The notes below the pieces were generated by a model. The model was not told the DNA's origin. It did not search any database and was given only the letters and a program-made list of their open reading frames with translations. From an uncultured Campylobacter sp. (GTDB lineage: Bacteria > Campylobacterota > Campylobacteria > Campylobacterales > Campylobacteraceae): 20,578 nt of DNA. This document shows, in pieces, positions 14,051-20,578 of this stretch (within the stretch, counting starts at the first letter, position 1; every line of letters starts with the position of its first letter). The DNA lies in assembly GCF_938045405.1 (NCBI RefSeq), contig NZ_CALIMW010000203.1, forward strand, positions 1 through 20,578. Reading direction: 5' to 3'. A program made the position numbers and the translations under genes.

Positions 14051-14452
14051 TTGAAAACCGAACTAGAAAATCCCGCGCAAGAAACCCCAGCGCAAAAGCG
14101 AGAAGATCCTAGCAAAAATCGCTTCAGCGCGCGCAGTCTTTGGCTGATATTTGCCGCGATTTTTAGCGCAGTCGCGGCGACTTTTTGCTGTCTGCCTGCG
14201 CTTTTATTTTTGATTTTCGGCGCGAGCTTTTCCATTTTTTCAGGCGCGGAGGCGCTGGAAGGTTACCGCGCGCCGCTTTCTACGTTAGCACTTTTTTGCT
14301 TCGCGCTCTCGGCGTTTTTCTTTTTCAAAAAGTCGCGCGCATGCTCGCTACAAAGCGGGCGTAAAAAGTGGATCCTGATTTATGTGCTTTTAGGAGCCTT
14401 GCTTGCCTTTATGCTTACATATCCTGAAATTTTAGGAGGGCTTTATGCGTAA
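14051..14452 (+). CDS. MerT-like membrane metal transporter
   Basis: A small membrane protein of 133 residues from the proposed TTG start. After a charged, cytosolic N-terminus of about 25 residues come three hydrophobic segments. The first contains a vicinal cysteine pair (AATFCCLPALLF), the hallmark of MerT-type inner-membrane mercuric ion transporters, where the pair accepts the metal from the periplasmic MerP. The loop before the third segment has another Cys (SRACSLQSGRKK), as MerT also has cytosolic-side cysteines. The gene overlaps the MerP-like gene by 8 bases, the expected partner. A GTG at 13949 would add 34 residues of spacer-like sequence; TTG is preferred because AAAAGG lies seven bases ahead. 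The real substrate could be mercury, copper or another soft metal. Confidence 0.75.
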   Translation: MKTELENPAQETPAQKREDPSKNRFSARSLWLIFAAIFSAVAATFCCLPALLFLIFGASFSIFSGAEALEGYRAPLSTLALFCFALSAFFFFKKSRACSLQSGRKKWILIYVLLGALLAFMLTYPEILGGLYA

Positions 14453-14705
14453 AATTTTGTTTTTGATGCTTGGATTTACGGCGCTTTTTGCCGACAAAGA
14501 GGTTAAAATTTACGTGGAAAAAATCCACTGCCCGCTCTGCACTACGATCGTGCGAAAGGCGCTTTTGCAAACGCCAGGCGTGATAAGCGCAAAGGTTTCG
14601 CAGCAGAGCAAAACCGCGACCGTCGCGGCAAAGGATGATGCAAACGAGACCGCGATGCTTGAGGCAATCGCTAAAACGGGCTATGAAGGCGTAATCGTAA
14701 AATAA
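14445..14705 (+). CDS. MerP-like periplasmic heavy-metal-binding protein
   Basis: An 86-residue protein with a short signal peptide (MRKILFLMLGFTALFA, cleavage likely before DKE) and one HMA domain. The metal motif is IHCPLC, with both cysteines of the CxxC in the usual first loop, followed by the GVISAKVS and TGYEG elements of the ferredoxin-like fold. The first residue of the classic GMTCxxC motif is altered (KIHCPLC), which may shift specificity. A strong TAGGAGGG lies six bases before the ATG, inside the MerT-like gene, so the two are translated together. No merR, merA or P-type ATPase gene is present in the window. Confidence 0.85.
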   Translation: MRKILFLMLGFTALFADKEVKIYVEKIHCPLCTTIVRKALLQTPGVISAKVSQQSKTATVAAKDDANETAMLEAIAKTGYEGVIVK

Positions 14706-14984
14706 AAATCCCCGGCAAAATTCGGACTAAATTTTAAATAAAATTCTTGCTAAATTTCGGTAAAATTCATGCGACTTTGCATAAAATTTCATTTTGCGCG
14801 GCTTGCCTGCAGCGCAAGCTAGCGCGATTGAAATTCTGCGCGTATTTTGCGGAAGCGCTATGCCGGCGCGGTCGCGTTTAAATTTAGCAGAATTTCGCAA
14901 GCGCTTAAGCGAGTGCGGTTGCTTTTAAATTCAACGGGCGTGTCGCAATAACGCGCGGATGTAATAAATTCAAAAGGAGCAAAC
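14706..14984. other. AAATTT-rich spacer before pepD
   Basis: 279 bases with no supported gene. AAATTT/AAAATT words alternate with GC-rich bits, as in the other spacers. Near-duplicate words flanking TTTAAATT occur at about 14869-14886 and 14916-14933. The AAAAGGAG ribosome binding site of the next gene lies at the right end. Confidence 0.5.
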
Positions 14985-16262
14985 ATGCAAAAAAACGAGG
15001 TTATAAACGATTTTAAAAAGCTGTGCGAGATACCGCACTGTAGCTGCGAAACGGAGCAGATGAGGGAGTTTTTAGCGGATTTTGCGCGCTCTCAGGGCTT
15101 TAGCGTGAGCGTCGATGAGGCTGGCAACATCCACGCCTTAAAAGGCGAGCCTAAAATTTGCCTGCAAAGCCACTACGATATGGTTTGTGTGGGCGCGGCG
15201 CCGAATTTGCAGCTCATCGAAGAGGACGGCATACTAAGAGCCAAAAACTCGACTCTGGGCGCTGATGATGGCATTGGCGTGGCGATGATGATGGGCGCGA
15301 TGCGGGAGTTTGCGAACCTAGAGTGCCTATTTACCAACGACGAAGAGGTCGGGCTTGTGGGCGCAAACGCCTTTAAGGGTAAAATTTTATCGCCCAATCT
15401 ACTAAATTTAGACAGTGAAGAGGACGACCGCGTGACGCTAGGATGCGCCGGCGGTATAAACGTAAGCGCAAAAATCGGTACGCAGACCGTTAAAAAGAGC
15501 GGTAAAATCTACGAGATCGGCGTCACCGGGCTTAGCGGCGGGCACTCGGGCAACGAGATACACAAAAATATCCCAAACGCAACGAAGCTGCTGGCGAAAT
15601 TTCTCGCCGAGGAGGGCTGTGAGCTCATAAGCTTGGATTTTGGCGAGAGGAGCAACTCGATCCCTGCAAATGCTGTGTGCAAGGCGCTGTGTGCTCATGA
15701 ACCAAAACAGCGAGGTCTCGCGTGGGTAAAGAGCCTGGGCGAGGGCGAAGCGGACGTGCTGGTAAATAGCGGCAAAATTTTGGCACTAATTAACTCATTC
15801 GCTCAGGGCGTGCGCAGCTACGACACGCAGCTTGGCATGGTAAACGAAAGCATAAATCTCTCGACCGTCAAGCAGAAGGGTGAAGTGATCGAGTTTGACT
15901 TTTTCGGACGCGCGATGAAGCGCGAAGGGCTTGAAAATCTGGGTTTTGAAACCGCTACGCTAGCTAGCGCGCTGGGCTTTGATGTGAGAGTAGCCGACCG
16001 CTCGGCGAACTGGGCGCCGTGCATCAGCGACTTCGCGCATCTGGTGCTTGAGGAGTTACAAAAACAAAAGCCGCAAGCGAAATTTGCCGCCGTGCATGCT
16101 GGCCTTGAGTGCGGCGTGCTGGTCGCAAAACAGCCTGAGCTGCAAGCCTGCTCCATAGGCCCCAACATCCATTCGCCCCACTCTGTAAACGAGCACTGTG
16201 AGATAGCGTCGGTGGAGATGATAGCGGAGGTGGTGAGAAATATAATCGCTAGATTGCAATAA
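14985..16262 (+). CDS. pepD: Aminoacyl-histidine dipeptidase-like M20 peptidase (PepD)
   Basis: A cytosolic di-zinc peptidase of the M20 family that would cleave dipeptides such as beta-Ala-His or related substrates. Metal and catalytic residues are visible: LQSHYDMVC (His63, Asp65), LGADDGIG (Asp94), TNDEEVG (Glu120, Glu121), NLDSEED (Asp143) and NIHSPHSVNEHCEI near the C-terminus. The lid domain follows, with GGHSGNEIHKNIPNA. At 425 residues it is shorter than the roughly 485 of E. coli PepD, but all core motifs are present. The start is supported by AAAAGGAG just upstream. The family is clear; the exact substrate is inference. Confidence 0.92.
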   Translation: MQKNEVINDFKKLCEIPHCSCETEQMREFLADFARSQGFSVSVDEAGNIHALKGEPKICLQSHYDMVCVGAAPNLQLIEEDGILRAKNSTLGADDGIGVAMMMGAMREFANLECLFTNDEEVGLVGANAFKGKILSPNLLNLDSEEDDRVTLGCAGGINVSAKIGTQTVKKSGKIYEIGVTGLSGGHSGNEIHKNIPNATKLLAKFLAEEGCELISLDFGERSNSIPANAVCKALCAHEPKQRGLAWVKSLGEGEADVLVNSGKILALINSFAQGVRSYDTQLGMVNESINLSTVKQKGEVIEFDFFGRAMKREGLENLGFETATLASALGFDVRVADRSANWAPCISDFAHLVLEELQKQKPQAKFAAVHAGLECGVLVAKQPELQACSIGPNIHSPHSVNEHCEIASVEMIAEVVRNIIARLQ

Positions 16263-16574
16263 ATTTAGCGGCTTGTCTTTTTCCTTTATACGTCGTTGGA
16301 AACTCGGTCGGCTTGGGTCACGTATTGTCTATACGCTCCCTTGCCTCCGTCGTTTCCGCCTAGTCTAAAGAAAAAATACTTCGCCTTTAAAATTTAACGG
16401 CGCTTCCTCTTTTGAGCGTCTTTATAGAAATTACGCCTGCGGCGTCGCTACGCTGGTTTTGAAAGAGATTTTTGCTTCGTTGCACTCGCAACTGCAAGCA
16501 GAACGCAAATTTGTTGCTCCGCAGGCAATATGGCAGGAATGCCCGTCGTAAATAGCAATTTAAAAGGAGATAAA
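16263..16574. other. Spacer between pepD and the unknown 443-residue gene
   Basis: No gene is supported. It holds a long imperfect hairpin (16275-16375) and a smaller one at 16473-16500 (TGCTT-C-GTTGC, loop ACTC, GCAAC-TGC-AAGCA). A frame open from 16530 adds 15 residues upstream of the next gene, but the strong AAAAGGAGA before 16575 decides the start. One AAAATTTAA word occurs near 16388. Confidence 0.55.
16275..16375. repeat. Long imperfect inverted repeat downstream of pepD
   Basis: GGAAAC at 16298-16303 faces GTTTCC at 16352-16357. Between them CGG, GGC, GGG and CGTAT on the left are matched in order by complementary blocks on the right, with TGTCT as the loop near 16326-16330. Outside the GGAAAC/GTTTCC pair, TTTTTCCTTTA on the left and TAAAGAAAAAA on the right also nearly pair. 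This would make a stem of about 100 bases with internal loops. It could be a REP- or MITE-like element, a structured RNA or a 3' end signal. Confidence 0.55.
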
Positions 16575-17906
16575 ATGAAAAGCCAGATTAAAAATTTTCT
16601 GCAAAATTGCGAGCAGATCGTTAAATCGCAAGTAAAGCAATACGAAAACCGCAGCCCTTTCGCAACCAAAATTCCACCCGTTTTTATACTGCCTTATGAT
16701 GAATTTGAGAAAAAATACGGCTCAAATTTATATTTGGATGGTAGTTTTGACGTGCTGGTGTTTGACGGCGATCTTAGCCTATCGGGAGGCACGATAAATG
16801 CCGCTTGGCTTAAGGATAAATTTAACGAAGCAGGCGGCAAAAATAACGCACGAGCGATGTTTGTTAACGGAAATTTATCCACCGGCGGCGATATCATCGA
16901 TGATGATTATCTGTTTTTACAGGTCGCTAAAGATACGGCGTGTAGTTATCTGCATTCGCAGGACGGCGTTATCGCGATCGGCGGCAATCTAACGGCGCTT
17001 TGGGGCATAAGCGGCGAATACAACGACGGAATGTTGCAGGTTTTTGGAAAAACGCAAGCGCCGTATATTGTCTCAAACGACCACGCAATGCCTGATCATA
17101 GCATTAGCCAATGCGTCTATGTCCTAGACGGACAGATCGGTCAAAGCTACCTGGGCGCGCTTGATGGTTGGGAATTTTTTGAAAATTGCGAGCTGATGTT
17201 TAAAGATGGAATTTGCGAAGATGAGCATCAGATCGATATTTCTGCCTTTTTTAAATTCGTAAAAAAGGGCGCTAATCCGCTGGTGGATTTTAAAACTTTT
17301 GAAGCTAGAAAAGCCGCTTGGGATAGAGAGAATGAAGAGCAGGAGCCTGGATATTCAAGCGATCTGCCTAAAAATTCCGAAACCATCGCCGAAATATTAA
17401 ATTTAGAAAATTTTAGCCTCAGCGATGAGGAGCTATACGAGTATATGATGAGCGAATTTGAGGCTATAGAAAAAATCGGCGACGAAAGCGAAAAATATGC
17501 TTATGGCGACAGGGCTTTCGAGCTGTCTATCATTGCGGCGAGAATGGCGGAAAATTGGCAGCTGATTACGCAGCGTTACTCTGCGCAGCAGATAGATGAC
17601 CTACGCAAAATCATCATTAAGAGCGCGACTAATTTGGCTGATTATTTTTTAAAAATCGGCGATAAAAAACAGCTTGCGTTCATCTATGAATTTTTAAACG
17701 ATGATGCGGTAAGCATCGAAAAAGACGAGCCGTTTTTATACGAAACGCTGGTGCGCGCGGGCTTGGAGCTGCAAGATTACGATAGCACTTACGCGCTAGT
17801 GTCCGTCATCGATAAAAAGTCCGAATTTTTGCCGCAGGAGATGGCAAAAAGCATCGCGGACGTGATTAAAAGCGAAGGCTACCAGGCTTGGTTGGCAAAG
17901 CAGTAG
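16575..17906 (+). CDS. Unrecognised two-part protein with a beta-helix-like N-terminal half
   Basis: A 443-residue protein whose family I do not recognise. After a helical start of about 50 residues, three similar motifs appear: DGDLSLSG (64-71), NGNLSTGG (98-105) and GGNLTALWG (136-144). Such spaced xGDL/xGNL turns preceded by hydrophobic strands suggest a right- or left-handed beta-helix or solenoid, as in some hypothetical proteins of toxin-immunity type; that link is from memory and weak. From about 245 on the protein is acidic and helical, with a linker rich in Glu and Ser near 250-285. There is no signal peptide or membrane segment. The start at 16575 has AAAAGGAGA seven bases ahead. 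By eye its GC and codon use are lower than pepD's, so it may be an acquired accessory gene. Confidence 0.8.
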   Translation: MKSQIKNFLQNCEQIVKSQVKQYENRSPFATKIPPVFILPYDEFEKKYGSNLYLDGSFDVLVFDGDLSLSGGTINAAWLKDKFNEAGGKNNARAMFVNGNLSTGGDIIDDDYLFLQVAKDTACSYLHSQDGVIAIGGNLTALWGISGEYNDGMLQVFGKTQAPYIVSNDHAMPDHSISQCVYVLDGQIGQSYLGALDGWEFFENCELMFKDGICEDEHQIDISAFFKFVKKGANPLVDFKTFEARKAAWDRENEEQEPGYSSDLPKNSETIAEILNLENFSLSDEELYEYMMSEFEAIEKIGDESEKYAYGDRAFELSIIAARMAENWQLITQRYSAQQIDDLRKIIIKSATNLADYFLKIGDKKQLAFIYEFLNDDAVSIEKDEPFLYETLVRAGLELQDYDSTYALVSVIDKKSEFLPQEMAKSIADVIKSEGYQAWLAKQ

Positions 17907-17939
17907 GCCCCGAAAAGCAAAATTTCATAAAATTTAAAT

Positions 17940-17980
17940 CCGTAAAATTTAACTCGCGAACATAGACTTAAATTTTACGG
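17940..17980. terminator. Perfect 13-bp inverted repeat between convergent genes
   Basis: CCGTAAAATTTAA (17940-17952) pairs perfectly with TTAAATTTTACGG (17968-17980) around a 15-base loop. The right arm includes the nth stop codon (17975-17977). Read on the nth strand it is followed by an AT-rich tail (ATTTAAATTTTAT), which fits a terminator; on the other strand the tail is A-rich, so a bidirectional role is less sure. Confidence 0.6.
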
Positions 17981-18610
17981 AAAATTCTTATCCTTGCTGT
18001 GGCACAGCTCGTTTAAAAAGCACTCCTTGCAGTTCGGCTTTATCGCTTTACAGGTGTAGCGGCCGAAAAGCACCATGCCTTGGTGCAGTTTGCCAAGATC
18101 CGTCTTAAAAGCCTCGCTAAGATCGCGCTCCGTAAGCTCGGGCGTCTTTGCATGACTCAGCCCCAAGCGATGCGCGACGCGAAAGACGTGCGTATCCACC
18201 GCCATCACGTTTGCGCCCGCGCCCTCTAAAAGCACGACGTGAGCGGTCTTTTGCCCCACGCCCGCAAGAGATTTGAGCCCCGCTTCATCAAGCGGCACGA
18301 CACCGCCAAAGTCGCGAACCACCGCCTGTGCCATTTTGATTAAATTTACCGCTTTGTTGTTGTAGAAATTGCACGAGCTAATTAGCAGCTTTACGCTTGC
18401 CAGATTGGCTTTTGCGAGCTCCTCAACGCTAGGGAATTCCGCAAAAAAGCGCGGCGTGATCAAATTTACCCGCTTGTCGGTACACTGCGCGCTAAGCATC
18501 ACGCAGACCAAAAGCTGATAGTTGTCTTTAAATTTCAACTCGCTGCGCTCTTCCGCGAAGTTTTGTAAAATTCTCTTTTTTATCTCTAAAATATCTTTTT
18601 TACTTCTCAT
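17975..18610 (-). CDS. nth: Endonuclease III Nth
   Basis: A base-excision repair DNA glycosylase/AP lyase that removes oxidised pyrimidines. The helix-hairpin-helix motif SLAGVGQKTAHVVL is at 114-127 with Lys121 as the nucleophile, and Asp139 in VMAVDTHVFR is the catalytic acid. A [4Fe-4S] cluster is formed by Cys187, Cys194, Cys197 and Cys203 with the standard 6-2-5 spacing. The 211-residue length is typical. It converges on the unknown gene to its left and diverges from peb4 to its right. Nth next to peb4 is the order I recall from C. jejuni (Cj0595c-Cj0596). Confidence 0.97.
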   Translation of the reverse strand: MRSKKDILEIKKRILQNFAEERSELKFKDNYQLLVCVMLSAQCTDKRVNLITPRFFAEFPSVEELAKANLASVKLLISSCNFYNNKAVNLIKMAQAVVRDFGGVVPLDEAGLKSLAGVGQKTAHVVLLEGAGANVMAVDTHVFRVAHRLGLSHAKTPELTERDLSEAFKTDLGKLHQGMVLFGRYTCKAIKPNCKECFLNELCHSKDKNFP

Positions 18611-18658
18611 TTGTATTTCCTCAAGGCGGAATTCTACCCTAAAATTCTAAAGTACAGT

Positions 18659-18686
18659 TTGATTGTTAACAACTTTGAGTTATAAT
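18659..18686 (+). promoter_or_regulatory. Sigma70-type promoter for peb4-fba
   Basis: TTGATT (18659-18664) and TATAAT (18681-18686) are separated by 16 bases, a good match to the vegetative consensus. Transcription would start near 18693, leaving a leader of about 23 bases with AAGGA before the ATG at 18716. It is the clearest promoter in the window, in line with PEB4 being an abundant protein. Confidence 0.7.
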
Positions 18687-18715
18687 CGCCGTTAAAATTT
18701 TTTTAAGGAATTGTG

Positions 18716-19525
18716 ATGAAAAAAGTTTTATTTACAGCACTTAGTTTGGCTGCCGCTATCAGCCTTAACGCTACCGTTTACGCTACCGTAAATGGCAAAG
18801 ACGTAACTGAAAAAGAGCTCGCTCCACTACTTCAAGGCATAGGCAATGTAGATATCGCTGCTCTTAATGCCGATCAAAAAAAGGAGCTTATCGATAAAGG
18901 CATTGATCTGATGCTGCTAACGGATGAAGCTAAAAAATCGGGCGTTATGGACGAAGATGTTTATAAAAAAGAGCTTGAAATCGTAAAAGATAACTTAGCG
19001 CTTCGTGTATGGCAGGCTAAAGAAGCCAGCAAAATAAATATCGACGATAAAGAAATAGCCGATTTTTATAACAAAAACAAAGCGCGCTTTACCGAGCCTG
19101 CGAGAATCAAAGCGGCTCAGATCGTCGTTAAAACCGAAGCTGAGGCAAACGATATTATTAAGCAGTTAAAAGGGCTTAGCGACAGTGCACTATTTACTAA
19201 ATTTGCAGAGCTTGCCAAAGCTAAATCTATCGATCCGCAGGCTAAACAAACCGGCGGCGAGCTAGGCTGGATGCCTAGCGATCAGGTCAAGCCTTTTGCC
19301 GATGCGATCTCTAAGATAAAAGATGGTCAAATCACTACTAAAGCGATTAGAAGCAGGGTCGGATATCACGTCGTGTTAAAAGAGGAGTCTCAAGCTAAAA
19401 AGCAGTTAAGTCAAAGCGAAGCAAAGCCTTTTATTGAGCGCGTGCTTAGACAGCAAAAAGCGGCGAAAGTAGTCGAGCAAAAAGCGGCAGATCTTCACAA
19501 AAACGCTAAAATCGAGTATAAATAA
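18716..19525 (+). CDS. peb4: Periplasmic peptidyl-prolyl isomerase/chaperone PEB4 (Cbf2)
   Basis: A 269-residue exported SurA/PrsA-like chaperone. The signal peptide is MKKVLFTALSLAAAISLNA, with an A-x-A-like end near residue 19. After it comes VNGKDVTEKELAPLL, the usual start of the SurA-N-like domain, then helices, then a parvulin-type PPIase domain at about 127-225 with GGELGWM (180-186) and GYHVV (216-220). A basic helical tail follows. In C. jejuni PEB4 is reported to help outer-membrane protein assembly and adhesion. A GTG three bases earlier is possible, but the ATG at 18716 has the better spacing to AAGGA. Fba follows after 14 bases and probably shares the transcript. Confidence 0.95.
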   Translation: MKKVLFTALSLAAAISLNATVYATVNGKDVTEKELAPLLQGIGNVDIAALNADQKKELIDKGIDLMLLTDEAKKSGVMDEDVYKKELEIVKDNLALRVWQAKEASKINIDDKEIADFYNKNKARFTEPARIKAAQIVVKTEAEANDIIKQLKGLSDSALFTKFAELAKAKSIDPQAKQTGGELGWMPSDQVKPFADAISKIKDGQITTKAIRSRVGYHVVLKEESQAKKQLSQSEAKPFIERVLRQQKAAKVVEQKAADLHKNAKIEYK

Positions 19526-19539
19526 TATAGGAGCTAAAA

Positions 19540-20578
<1,039 letters not shown>

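Overview
The window looks like a chromosomal segment of a fairly GC-rich, oral-type Campylobacter. C. gracilis or a relative is my best guess, from protein similarity, gene order and the abundant AAATTT/AAAATTTT punctuation between genes; this is recall, not a search. Most of it is core metabolism. From about 20080 to the end, however, the DNA switches abruptly to a very GC-rich, actinobacterial-style sequence inside the fructose-bisphosphate aldolase gene. I read this as a probable metagenome assembly chimera.

Left block (327-8884, minus strand): a tightly packed, probably co-transcribed run reading right to left: nadE, a DegT-family aminotransferase homologue lacking the usual catalytic lysine, lpxK, argB, thrC, kdsB, a small 82-residue ORF, and ligA. 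Several joints overlap by 4-16 bases. The operon mixes NAD synthesis, lipid A/Kdo supply, Arg/Thr biosynthesis and NAD-dependent ligation. Three members carry in-frame material resembling the AAATTT-rich spacer repeats: a heptapeptide array in LpxK, a loop insertion in ThrC, and the pentapeptide-like ORF between kdsB and ligA.

Middle block (8980-14705): a divergent metallo-beta-lactamase-fold hydrolase, a 520-base repeat-rich spacer, cmoB (minus), then a tandem pair of transglutaminase-like proteins (plus), only the second with a Tat signal. An AT-rich repeat block lies on each side of the second copy. A MerT-like/MerP-like metal transport pair follows.

Right block (14985-20578): a PepD-like M20 dipeptidase, a spacer with a long imperfect hairpin, an unrecognised 443-residue protein, then convergent nth, and divergent peb4 followed by fba (nth-peb4-fba is also the order I recall from C. 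jejuni). A 13-bp perfect inverted repeat between the unknown gene and nth is a likely terminator.

I saw no tRNA, rRNA, CRISPR array, transposase or phage gene. The main points worth a second look are the aldolase junction, the lysine-less DegT homologue, the paired transglutaminase-like proteins, the repeat insertions in coding genes, and the 82-residue bridging ORF.
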